Shown piece after piece: positions 1 through 5,221 of a stretch of DNA of 7,125 bases. A model generated the notes under the pieces. The model was given only the letters and a program-made list of their open reading frames with translations. It ran no database searches and had not been told where the DNA came from. The DNA is from Rhodospirillales bacterium (GTDB lineage Bacteria > Pseudomonadota > Alphaproteobacteria > JAREAF01). Location of the stretch: assembly GCA_029240475.1 (NCBI GenBank), contig JAREAF010000149.1, positions 1 through 7,125 of the forward strand, written 5' to 3'. A program made the position numbers and the translations under genes. Positions within the stretch are counted from its first letter, which is position 1. Every line of letters begins with the position of its first letter.

Positions 1-1091
1 GCCAGCGGATCCCGCCGGGATCGACCATCGGCATCCTTGGCGGCGGCCAGCTCGGGCGCATGTCGGCCATGGCCGCGGCCCAGCTCGGCTATCGCTGCCA
101 CATCTACTGCCCCGATCCGGATTCCCCCGCCTTCGACGTCGCCGCCGCGCGCACGATCGCAGCCTACGAGGACGAGGCGGCGCTGGCGCGCTTCGCGGAG
201 GCCGTCGATCTCGTCACGCTGGAGTTCGAGAACATCCCCGCGCGGACGGCCGAGCTGCTGGCTTCCATCAAGCCGCTGCGCCCGGCGCCGCATGTGCTCG
301 CCATCGCGCAGGACCGGCTCAAGGAAAAGGACTTCCTGGCGGGCATCGGCGTGCCGACCACCCGCTACCAGGAGATCGCCCGGCCGGAGAGCCTGGAGCG
401 CGCCGTCCGCGATCTCGGCCGGCCCGCGATCCTGAAGAGCGCGCGATTCGGCTATGACGGCAAGGGCCAGGTCCGCATCGAGGCGGACACCGATCTCGAC
501 GAGGCCTGGCGGCGCATGGGCGGCGAGATCGGCATCCTCGAAGCCTTCGTCGATTTTTCGATCGAGGCGTCCGTCGTGGTCGCACGCGGAGTCGAGGGGC
601 AGATGGCCGCCTACGTTCCGGTCGAGAACCAGCATCGCAATCACATCCTCGACACCACCATCGCGCCGGCCCGCGTCTCCTCGGCGGTGGCGATGCGGGC
701 GGAGGCGATCGCCCGCCACATCGCCGAGGAGCTGAAGCTGGTGGGCCTGCTCGCGGTCGAGATGTTCGTCACGCCGCAGGGCGAGGTGCTCGTGAACGAG
801 CTTGCCCCCCGGCCGCACAATTCGGGCCATTGGACCCTGGATGCGTGCGTCACCAGCCAGTTCGAGCAGTTCATCCGGGCCGTCACCGGGCTGCCCCTCG
901 GCTCGCCGAACGCGCACTCCAACGCGGTGATGAAGAACCTGCTCGGCGACGAGGTGGAGCGCTGGGCGGAGGTCCTGAGCGAACCCGGCGCGAAGCTGCA
1001 TCTCTACGGCAAGCGCGAGGCGCGGCCGGGCCGCAAGATGGGCCACGTCACACGGCTCTCGCCCAAGCGCAGCCCGCAGCGGCGGAGCTAA
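1..1091 (+). CDS. purK: 5-(carboxyamino)imidazole ribonucleotide synthase PurK, 5' end outside window
   Basis: PurK is an ATP-grasp enzyme that carboxylates AIR with bicarbonate and ATP to N5-CAIR in cytosolic purine synthesis; PurE then acts on the product. The frame is open from position 3. It reads PPGSTIGILGGGQLGRM at the N-terminus, the family's glycine-rich nucleotide-fold start, so the Met at position 60 is internal and the true start lies a few codons left of the window. Further family signatures follow in order: DRLKEKDFL, KSARFGYDGKGQ (ATP-grasp lid), ENQHRNHILDTTIAPAR, VEMF, and NELAPRPHNSGHWT with DACVTSQFEQF (active site and Mg/ATP binding). The C-terminal block is LHLYGKREARPGRKMGHVT. 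The stop is TAA at 1089-1091. The family usually has purE directly upstream, but that would be off the window. The basic tail after GHVT is unremarkable. I am sure of the family; only the exact start is missing. Confidence 0.96.
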   Translation, partial: QRIPPGSTIGILGGGQLGRMSAMAAAQLGYRCHIYCPDPDSPAFDVAAARTIAAYEDEAALARFAEAVDLVTLEFENIPARTAELLASIKPLRPAPHVLAIAQDRLKEKDFLAGIGVPTTRYQEIARPESLERAVRDLGRPAILKSARFGYDGKGQVRIEADTDLDEAWRRMGGEIGILEAFVDFSIEASVVVARGVEGQMAAYVPVENQHRNHILDTTIAPARVSSAVAMRAEAIARHIAEELKLVGLLAVEMFVTPQGEVLVNELAPRPHNSGHWTLDACVTSQFEQFIRAVTGLPLGSPNAHSNAVMKNLLGDEVERWAEVLSEPGAKLHLYGKREARPGRKMGHVTRLSPKRSPQRRS

Positions 1092-1092
1092 G

Positions 1093-1115
1093 AAAACCTC
1101 TCCCTCTGGGAGGGG
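1093..1115 (-). terminator. Rho-independent terminator of the def-COQ9 operon
   Basis: An 8-nt arm CCTCTCCC (1097-1104), a 3-nt loop TCT and an arm GGGAGGGG (1108-1115) pair with one non-Watson-Crick position. On the minus strand the hairpin is followed by TTTTC (complement of 1092-1096). It starts 8 nt after the COQ9 stop codon. This is a classical intrinsic terminator for the minus-strand operon. On the plus strand the hairpin is followed by TAAAGAG, so it is a poor intrinsic terminator for purK, although it could still slow read-through between the two convergent genes. Confidence 0.7.
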
Positions 1116-1122
1116 TAAAGAG

Positions 1123-1779
1123 CTACCGCACCACCCGTCCGCCGTCGCGCCGGCGCGCCTGGCGGAACAGGTAGATCGGGTTCGGCAGCCAGCGCAGCGG
1201 TTCCATGAGCCGCTGGGCGGTGCCGGGCAACCGCATCGCATCCGAGATGCGCCGGTCGAGGAAGCGCCAGGTCTCCTCCAGCCCGGGCGAGCGGTCGTCG
1301 AGCCAGGCCAGCAGCGTCGAGCTGTAGACCGCTGCCAGCAGCGCGCGCTTCGTATAGAAGTTGAAGTCGGTCGCGGTGTCGCCGGCCGCGTACCAGATCG
1401 CGTCCACGGTGCGGTAGAGCAGCCTGAGCGCCAGAGGCCCGTTCTGCGGCAGGGCCAGCACCGCGAGCGCGCGGCGGATCGCCTCCCGATCGGCGGCATA
1501 GAGCTCGAGCCGACGCCGCACGCCCAGCGTCACCCGTTCGCGCACCTTGAGGGACCCGAGATCCCCCCGCTCCATGGCCTCGACCATGCGCTGGTCGGCC
1601 TCCAGGCTCATGAACTCGATCATCTCGACCGCGCCGCGGGGGAAGGCATTGGCCACCTCGGCGGGGCTGAGGCCGAGATCGCGCGCGCCGGCCAGCATCG
1701 CCCCGCCGGTCCAGCCGTCGAAGGGCACATGCGGCAAGGTCGCCCTGAGCAGCTTGCGGCGCGTCTCCTCAATCGGCAT
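1123..1779 (-). CDS. COQ9 family ubiquinone biosynthesis protein
   Basis: This 218-residue protein belongs to the COQ9 family, historically also named the 'rpsU-divergently transcribed' family. In mitochondria COQ9 has a TetR-like fold, binds lipids, and presents the quinone precursor to the hydroxylase COQ7; a bacterial role in ubiquinone synthesis is inferred from that. Visible signatures are LPHVPFDGW (residues 15-23), the family's N-terminal hallmark. A helical middle with EFMSLEADQRM follows, then the diagnostic stretch AIWYAAGDTATDFNFYTKR (127-145) and YSSTLLAWLDD (152-162). The C-terminal half corresponds to the lipid-binding and COQ7-contact region. The start codon at 1779 lies inside the 3' end of def. 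The def codons supply GAGGAG seven nt upstream, a good ribosome binding site, so translation is probably coupled to def. No membrane segment or signal peptide is apparent. The family call is firm. Confidence 0.92.
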   Translation of the reverse strand: MPIEETRRKLLRATLPHVPFDGWTGGAMLAGARDLGLSPAEVANAFPRGAVEMIEFMSLEADQRMVEAMERGDLGSLKVRERVTLGVRRRLELYAADREAIRRALAVLALPQNGPLALRLLYRTVDAIWYAAGDTATDFNFYTKRALLAAVYSSTLLAWLDDRSPGLEETWRFLDRRISDAMRLPGTAQRLMEPLRWLPNPIYLFRQARRRDGGRVVR

Positions 1780-2344
1780 CGCTCAGCTCCTCGGCCGTTG
1801 GCGTGCGCACGCCCGAAGCGTGCGGCAGCCCATGGCGCATCTCCTCGGCAAAGATGAGGAGCGACAGATCGGTCATCCGCTGCGGGTAGAGGATGCCGTC
1901 GAGATGGTCGCATTCATGCTGAACCACGCGCGCATGGAAGCCTTCGGCCTCGCGCTCGATGCGTGCCCCGTCGGTCGTGAACCCCGCATAACGGATGCGC
2001 GTGAAGCGCGGCACCACGCCCGCCAGCCCCGGCACCGACAGGCAGGCCTCCCAACCATCCGCCGTCTCCTCGGTCAGGGGCCGGATCTCGGGATTGATGA
2101 GCACGGTCACGGGCACCGGTTCCTCGCCCTCCCGGAGCGCGCGGGCCCCGGGGACATGAAAAACAACGACCCGGAGCGGCACATGGACCTGCGGGGCCGC
2201 CAAGCCCGCGCCGTGGGCGTCCTCCATGGTCTCGATCATGTCCGAAACCAGCGTCCGCACGGCGGGCGCCGAGGGGTCGGGCACCGGATCGGCCGGCCGC
2301 CGCAGCACCGGATGCCCCATGCGCGCGATCTTCAGGATGGCCAT
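1769..2344 (-). CDS. def: Peptide deformylase
   Basis: This 191-residue metalloenzyme removes the formyl group from the initiator Met of nascent proteins at the ribosome exit. All three family motifs are present. Motif 1 is GAGLAAPQ (residues 45-52). Motif 2 is EACLS (99-103), with the metal ligand Cys101. Motif 3 is HECDH (143-147), with ligands His143 and His147 and catalytic Glu144. Motif 2 has Ala where the textbook form EGCLS has Gly. This variant, together with VPGLAGVVPRFTRIRY and GFHARVVQHECDHLDG, looks closer to the organellar/alphaproteobacterial branch, so this may be one of several deformylases in the genome. The start ATG (complement of 2342-2344) is preceded by AGAGGG six nt upstream. 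The gene overlaps the following COQ9 gene by 11 nt and diverges from rpsU. Confidence 0.95.
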   Translation of the reverse strand: MAILKIARMGHPVLRRPADPVPDPSAPAVRTLVSDMIETMEDAHGAGLAAPQVHVPLRVVVFHVPGARALREGEEPVPVTVLINPEIRPLTEETADGWEACLSVPGLAGVVPRFTRIRYAGFTTDGARIEREAEGFHARVVQHECDHLDGILYPQRMTDLSLLIFAEEMRHGLPHASGVRTPTAEELSDAD

Positions 2345-2394
2345 TCCTTGCCCTCTTCCGCTCCGCCGGCCCTAGAGCTTGACTATAGGTCGGC

Positions 2395-2433
2395 CGCCGC
2401 CCTGCGGCGAGGGCCGGGGGGCCCGAACGGGCC
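2395..2433. promoter_or_regulatory. Inverted repeats in the def/rpsU divergent spacer
   Basis: The 183-nt spacer between the def start (2344) and the rpsU start (2528) has no gene. It holds two perfect short inverted repeats. CGCCGC (2395-2400) and GCGGCG (2404-2409) are separated by CCT. GGCCCG (2420-2425) and CGGGCC (2428-2433) are separated by AA. In DNA this GC-rich, such repeats can arise by chance. Their position between two divergent promoters would suit an operator or a leader hairpin for either gene. No known regulator site is recognised, and the assignment is an inference from position only. Confidence 0.3.
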
Positions 2434-2446
2434 GCCACGGCCGGCC

Positions 2447-2473
2447 TTCACAAAACCCCGCACCCGTGATACA
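2447..2473 (+). promoter_or_regulatory. Possible rpsU promoter
   Basis: TTCACA (2447-2452) resembles a -35 element. TGATACA (2467-2473) resembles an extended but weak -10 element, about 15 nt downstream. This would start transcription about 45-50 nt before the GTG codon of rpsU. The spacing is short and the -10 match is poor, so this is a tentative call. It is the only AT-richer stretch in the spacer in a suitable place. Confidence 0.3.
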
Positions 2474-2507
2474 AGGCCCGCCTTTCCGGCGAGCCTCGTC
2501 TTCAGCG

Positions 2508-2519
2508 AAAGGAGCGGAG
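2508..2519 (+). promoter_or_regulatory. Ribosome binding site that fixes the rpsU GTG start
   Basis: AAAGGAG (2508-2514) and a second GGAG (2516-2519) lie 13 and 8 nt before the GTG at 2528. The reading frame stays open far upstream, so frame alone does not decide the start. The ribosome binding site, together with the match of the following residues (QVVVRDNNVEQALRALKKK) to the N-terminus of S21, selects GTG 2528. Confidence 0.75.
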
Positions 2520-2527
2520 TCGATACC

Positions 2528-2731
2528 GTGCAAGTCGTCGTTCGTGACAACAATGTCGAGCAAGCCCTGCGCGCGCTCAAGAAGAAGATGCAGCGCGAAG
2601 GCGTGTTCCGCGAGATGAAGCTGCGCCGCAATTACGAGAAGCCCTCCGAGCGCCGCGCCCGCGAAAAGGCCGAGGCGGTGCGCCGCTACCGCAAGCTGAT
2701 GCGCAAGCGGATGGACCGGGAAGGCTATTAG
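2528..2731 (+). CDS. rpsU: 30S ribosomal protein S21
   Basis: This small, very basic 67-residue protein belongs to the small ribosomal subunit, near the mRNA 3'-end/Shine-Dalgarno region. It begins MQVVVRDNNVEQALRALKKK, the conserved S21 start. Next come MQREGVFREMKLRRNYEKPSE, the conserved core, and an arginine/lysine-rich helix (RRAREKAEAVRRYRKLMRKRM). The length is normal for alphaproteobacterial S21. The start is GTG, with a good ribosome binding site. Unlike the classical gammaproteobacterial rpsU-dnaG-rpoD operon, the gene stands alone here. It is divergent from def-COQ9 and convergent with a DUF4243 gene. A terminator hairpin begins 32 nt after the TAG stop. Confidence 0.95.
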   Translation: MQVVVRDNNVEQALRALKKKMQREGVFREMKLRRNYEKPSERRAREKAEAVRRYRKLMRKRMDREGY

Positions 2732-2733
2732 AA

Positions 2734-2820
2734 GTCAGAAGACAGAAGTCAGAAGTCAGTGGGAGCCTGGCCTTGCGCCGGGCTCTTTGCTTATCTGACC
2801 TCTGACATCTGGCTTCTGAC
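2734..2820. repeat. Long imperfect inverted repeat built of degenerate GTCAGAA heptamers
   Basis: The left arm (2734-2759) is a run of 7-nt units: GTCAGAA, GACAGAA, GTCAGAA, GTCAG. The right arm (2795-2820), read on the minus strand, is GTCAGAA, GCCAGAT, GTCAGAG, GTCAG. The two 26-nt arms match at 23 positions and flank 35 nt that contain a separate terminator-like hairpin. The left arm starts 3 nt after the rpsU stop. The right arm lies inside the 3' end of the convergent gene and supplies its final codons. The arms are much less GC-rich than their surroundings, which suggests an inserted, possibly dispersed, intergenic element. It is neither a CRISPR array nor an insertion sequence: there are no spacers and no transposase. 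Confidence 0.75.
2763..2788 (+). terminator. rpsU: Rho-independent terminator of rpsU
   Basis: GAGCCTGGC (2763-2771), a 5-nt loop CTTGC and GCCGGGCTC (2777-2785) form a 9-bp stem with a single T-G wobble. TTTGCTT follows. It sits in the centre of the heptamer inverted repeat, so the whole can fold as one extended structure. On the minus strand the stem is not followed by a T run, so intrinsic termination is expected mainly for rpsU. Confidence 0.7.
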
Positions 2821-3810
2821 CACTGAATCCGCGACCGCCCGATAGAGCGGGTCGCCATAGGCCTGGTCCTCGGCCCAGCAGGAATAGACGATCTTGATCA
2901 CGTGCTCGTCGGCGGCCCCGGCGGCGCGCTCGAGAATCGTCGGCCAGCCCGGCGCGTCGACGGCCTCGAGCGGCGGGCGCTCGGGAATGGGCGGCCTGCC
3001 CATCGAGAGATAGGCCGCCGCCAACGCTTGCCAGGTCCAGCGCAGGGCGGCATCGCGGTCCGCGCAATAGGGCAGGACGGCCCGCGCCGCCTGCATGGCG
3101 GTGACCATATGCAGCGCGGTGAAGTCCCCGGTTGCCGCATAGATGCGCAGCGCGGCGCGGGCAAGCCGCCGGGGCGTGTCCGGCCGGATCTCCAGCCAGC
3201 CGATCACCGGCGCAAATTCGCGCGGCGCGGCGGCGCGCTTCATCTCGGCATCGATCAGCGCATCCTCGTCGGGCCGGTGCGCGAAGGCGGGCTCGTCGCA
3301 AAGGCGCGCGAGCAGCGCCTCGGGATCGGGTGAAAGAGGCTCCTGCTGCTCCGATGGCGCGCCGCCCAGCGGCAGGAACCGCGCCGCCCAGTAGCTCAGC
3401 GCGATCGCCATCTCCTGCGGCTCCCTCGCCTCGATGGCGAAGGCGAGGCGGATCAGCGGGTGGAACGCCGCCGCACCGCAGCCGGGCATCAGCGCCGGCA
3501 GAGCGCCGCGCAAAGTCGGCTCCCAGCCATCCTCCGCCACGGCGTGCCGGAAGGTGGCGAGGAAGTCGGCATAGCGTGCGCGGCGGCCGAGATAGCCCGG
3601 CCATTCCGCGAGCACCTTGCCCGGGTCGGGGGCCGGCTCGAGGCGGCGCTCATAGAGCCGCGCATAACAGCGCAGCCGCTCGTCGGGCGCTCCCATGCGC
3701 GCGAGCGCAACCAACGCCATCGCCAGATGATTGGAGAGCCCGCCGCGATATTCGGCGTGGTAGCGGCGCTGGTGCTCCAACAGTTCGGAGAGCGCGCCGC
3801 GGCGGGTCAT
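2791..3810 (-). CDS. Questin oxidase-like (DUF4243) family protein
   Basis: This 339-residue, alpha-helix-rich protein resembles the questin oxidase-like family (formerly DUF4243). Fungal members (GedK, AflY) act as Baeyer-Villiger-type or ring-cleaving oxidases on polyketides; the bacterial substrate is unknown. The recognisable family blocks are YRGGLSNHLAMALVALARMGA (split here as YRGGLSNHLA 21-30 and MALVALARMGA 31-41), EWPGYLG (69-75), a core PGCGAAAFHPLIRLAFA (109-125), AIALSYWA (135-142) and a C-terminal DEHVIKIVYSC (301-311) with DPLYRA. His28, His117, His234 and His303 fall in these conserved blocks and are candidate cofactor or metal ligands, by inference. The start codon is 1 nt after the thyX stop, so the gene is co-transcribed and probably translationally coupled with thyX. 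The last nine residues (331-339) and the approach to the stop codon come from the heptamer repeat, so the native C-terminus has probably been replaced. The family call is from pattern recognition; no pathway can be assigned. Confidence 0.8.
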   Translation of the reverse strand: MTRRGALSELLEHQRRYHAEYRGGLSNHLAMALVALARMGAPDERLRCYARLYERRLEPAPDPGKVLAEWPGYLGRRARYADFLATFRHAVAEDGWEPTLRGALPALMPGCGAAAFHPLIRLAFAIEAREPQEMAIALSYWAARFLPLGGAPSEQQEPLSPDPEALLARLCDEPAFAHRPDEDALIDAEMKRAAAPREFAPVIGWLEIRPDTPRRLARAALRIYAATGDFTALHMVTAMQAARAVLPYCADRDAALRWTWQALAAAYLSMGRPPIPERPPLEAVDAPGWPTILERAAGAADEHVIKIVYSCWAEDQAYGDPLYRAVADSVVRSQMSEVR

Positions 3811-3811
3811 C

Positions 3812-4747
3812 TCATCCGCGACCCAGCGCCGCCATCAGCTCGCGCCATTCGCGCTTGCCGAGCCCGCTCGTCTGCTCCGTCACCGGCTCGCCCGCGAGCA
3901 TGCGGCGCACCGCGGCCCAAGCCGTGGCGGAGAGCTTGACGCCGCCCAGCACGTGCTCGGCGAAAGCCTCGTGCACCAGCGGGACCCACCGCCGCACGGT
4001 CTCGATCATCGCCTCGGCATAGACGCGGATCTCGTATTGCGCATGCGGATCGGCGCGTAGTGCCAGGAAGTGCAGAAGATTGTGCAGGTCGGTCTTCCAG
4101 TACCATTGCGTATAGAAGCCGAGCGTCAGGTTCATGCGCGCCAGCTCCCGCGCCAGCCCCGCGCGCCCCTCCTCGATCACGGTGCCGTCCGCCCGCTCGT
4201 TCAGCATCTCCTCGTAATGGCCGTAGCTGCGCATGGCGTCCTCGCCCAGAAGATCGAGCACGCGCGCGGCCTCCTTGCCTTCGAGCAGGTCCCCCCGCCC
4301 CTGCCGGTTGCTCGCGGACTGCGCGGCGAGCTGCTCGGGGGCGGGCAGGTAGAATTCGCGGTCGAGGATGGAATAGCGCGCCGAATACTCGTTCACGTTC
4401 GCGGTACGATGGCGGATCCACTGCCGCGCCACGAAGATCGGCAGCTTCACGTGATATTTGATCTCGCACATTTCGAAGGGCGTGGTGTGCCGGTGGCGCA
4501 GCAGATAGTGGATGAGGCCGCGATCCTCGCTGATCTTGCGCGTGCCCTTCCCATACGAGACCCGCGCCGCCTGAACCACGGCGGCGTCGTCACCCATATA
4601 GTCGATAACCCGCACGAAGCCGTGATCGAGCACGGGCAGCGGCTGGTAAAGGATCTCCTCCAGCGCCGGCACGGTCGCGCGCAGGGTCGGGCGCGTCTCG
4701 GCGCGCACGGAAGCGATTTCGGCGTCCTGCTCGGGCGTGAGCCTCAT
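3812..4747 (-). CDS. thyX: Flavin-dependent thymidylate synthase ThyX
   Basis: This 311-residue protein is a flavin-dependent thymidylate synthase. It makes dTMP from dUMP, using methylene-tetrahydrofolate as carbon donor and NADPH-reduced FAD as hydride source, and acts as a homotetramer. The signature RHR-X7-S is intact: Arg112-His113-Arg114 followed by Ser122 in the block RHRTANVNEYSARY. Other family features are VLDHGFVRVIDYMGDD (39-54), ARVSYGKGT (61-69), RHRHTTPFEMCEIKYHVK (84-101, flavin/dUMP contacts) and, near the C-terminal third, YTQWYWKTDLHNLLHFLALR. An N-terminal extension of about 40 residues ahead of the core is common in alphaproteobacterial members, and the start agrees with that. 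The upstream ribosome binding site is weak (GAGG about 11 nt away). Presence of thyX suggests that this organism may lack the classical thyA, but that cannot be seen here. The gene heads an operon with the DUF4243 gene and is divergent from ssrA. Confidence 0.96.
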   Translation of the reverse strand: MRLTPEQDAEIASVRAETRPTLRATVPALEEILYQPLPVLDHGFVRVIDYMGDDAAVVQAARVSYGKGTRKISEDRGLIHYLLRHRHTTPFEMCEIKYHVKLPIFVARQWIRHRTANVNEYSARYSILDREFYLPAPEQLAAQSASNRQGRGDLLEGKEAARVLDLLGEDAMRSYGHYEEMLNERADGTVIEEGRAGLARELARMNLTLGFYTQWYWKTDLHNLLHFLALRADPHAQYEIRVYAEAMIETVRRWVPLVHEAFAEHVLGGVKLSATAWAAVRRMLAGEPVTEQTSGLGKREWRELMAALGRG

Positions 4748-4833
4748 GCCGGAAAGGTCCTCGTCTGATCGGGAGTGGACGGCTGACGGTGAGTCTAGCC
4801 GCTGGCCGGTGAGGGTGCCAGAGCCGGGAGGGC

Positions 4834-4862
4834 TTTCAACCGGCCCGGCGGACCCCTATATT
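4834..4862 (+). promoter_or_regulatory. ssrA: Probable sigma-70 type promoter of ssrA
   Basis: TTTCAA (4834-4839) as -35 and TATATT (4857-4862) as -10 are separated by exactly 17 nt. Transcription would start near 4869, which is the first base of the 5' hairpin of the tmRNA acceptor piece. The -10 is one of very few AT-rich hexamers in the surrounding GC-rich DNA. The -35 match is only moderate. Confidence 0.55.
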
Positions 4863-4948
4863 ATCCCCGTCGGGCAACCGACTATGGCGATAAACGCCAC
4901 GTGGAATAAGCGGTGCGGACCCGGGGGCGGTACCCGGCGCCTCCACCA

Positions 4949-5006
4949 GTTTCGCCGGCCTGGGCAGCGGCTTGTCTTCCAGGGTTGCGCCGGGCGGGCA
5001 GTGAAC
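4949..5006 (+). other. ssrA: Intervening segment of the permuted tmRNA precursor, removed in maturation
   Basis: These 58 nt lie between the encoded CCA of the acceptor piece (ending 4948) and the first G of the 7-bp acceptor strand (5007). In permuted tmRNAs this linker is excised, by RNase P at the 5' side of the coding piece and by 3' tRNA-processing enzymes at the CCA, leaving two RNA pieces. The segment can form its own hairpin: CCTGG (4959-4963) pairs with CCAGG (4979-4983). The boundaries follow from the acceptor-stem pairing. Confidence 0.8.
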
Positions 5007-5090
5007 GGGGGCGAAACAGGATCGACGCGCGTGGTAAAGGCGTGGTTTTCGCTCGGCATGGTACCGCCGTTATCGGGCCAACCCAAGAGT

Positions 5091-5123
5091 GCCAACGACA
5101 ACCGTGTGGCTCTCGCTGCCTAA
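5091..5123 (+). other. ssrA: tmRNA tag reading frame, encoded peptide ANDNRVALAA
   Basis: From the resume codon GCC (5091-5093) the frame reads GCC AAC GAC AAC CGT GTG then GCT CTC GCT GCC and stop TAA, giving ANDNRVALAA. With the alanine carried by tmRNA itself, the tag added to proteins would be AANDNRVALAA. The start AND is shared with E. coli (ANDENYALAA), and ANDN with other alphaproteobacterial tags. The end ALAA is the ClpX recognition element. The tag is ten encoded residues, shorter than the Caulobacter tag as I remember it. The -AGT- just before the resume codon fits the usual context. Confidence 0.9.
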
Positions 5124-5142
5124 CCATAGGTAAGCGCGGTCC

Positions 5143-5191
5143 GGGGGGCGCCGGGCAACAGAAGCCCCCCACTTCCACCCCCCTTGTGGGG
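5143..5191 (+). other. Two GC-rich hairpins between the tag frame and sspB
   Basis: GGGGGGC (5143-5149) pairs perfectly with GCCCCCC (5164-5170) across 14 nt. CCCC (5180-5183) pairs with GGGG (5188-5191) across TTGT. Neither is followed by a T-tract, so neither looks like an intrinsic terminator. They may be the 3' helices of the tmRNA coding piece, or a processing or attenuation structure ahead of sspB. The pairing is directly visible, the role is inferred. Confidence 0.5.
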
Positions 5192-5221
5192 CGGCAACAA
5201 CAAGCGCTCTGATGGACGCGA

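Larger units (their letters stand above)
4869..5208 (+). ncRNA. ssrA: Transfer-messenger RNA, circularly permuted two-piece (alphaproteobacterial type)
   Basis: tmRNA, with SmpB, rescues stalled ribosomes and adds a degradation tag. The gene order is permuted: acceptor piece first, coding piece second. The acceptor piece opens with a GTCGG-GCAA-CCGAC tetraloop hairpin (4869-4882). It ends with T-stem CCGGG/CCCGG (4921-4925/4933-4937), acceptor strand CGCCTCC (4938-4944), discriminator A and encoded CCA (4946-4948). After a 58-nt intervening segment the coding piece starts at 5007 with GGGGGCG, which pairs over all 7 bp with CGCCTCC. The third pair is G-U, the alanine identity element. AAACAGGATCGAC then gives the D-arm region. 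The tag frame is 5091-5123. CTATGG (4882-4887) pairs with CCATAG (5124-5129), and CCACG (4897-4901) with CGTGG (5030-5034), holding the two pieces together. The 3' end is uncertain; I place it near 5208, where GCGCT (5204-5208) can close with AGCGC (5133-5137). Confidence 0.93.

Noticed and set aside
60..62. ATG at 60 as purK start
   Set aside because: The conserved glycine-rich N-terminal motif GILGGGQLG is encoded upstream of it, so the real start is left of the window.
1547..2527. Long plus-strand extension of the rpsU frame
   Set aside because: The frame stays open upstream through def and COQ9 in antisense, but the sequence is not protein-like. A good ribosome binding site and S21 similarity begin only at GTG 2528.
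2734..2820. CRISPR-like or insertion-sequence origin for the heptamer repeats
   Set aside because: There are no unique spacers of constant length, no cas genes, no transposase and no target-site duplication that I can see.
2756..3604. Minus-strand frame of 282 codons overlapping the DUF4243 gene
   Set aside because: It is a shifted frame of the same strand, rich in Arg/Ala/Gly. The 339-residue frame has the conserved DUF4243 blocks and is coupled to thyX.
4070..4768. Plus-strand frame of 232 codons opposite thyX
   Set aside because: It is antisense to an unmistakable ThyX with all motifs, and shows no domain of its own.
4737..5123. Plus-strand frame of 128 codons ending in ANDNRVALAA
   Set aside because: Only the last ten codons are real, as the tmRNA tag. 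The rest is non-coding tmRNA, linker and promoter sequence read by chance.
5143..5170. ssrA intrinsic terminator
   Set aside because: The stem is perfect but no T run follows, and the next bases are C-rich. An internal tmRNA helix is as likely.
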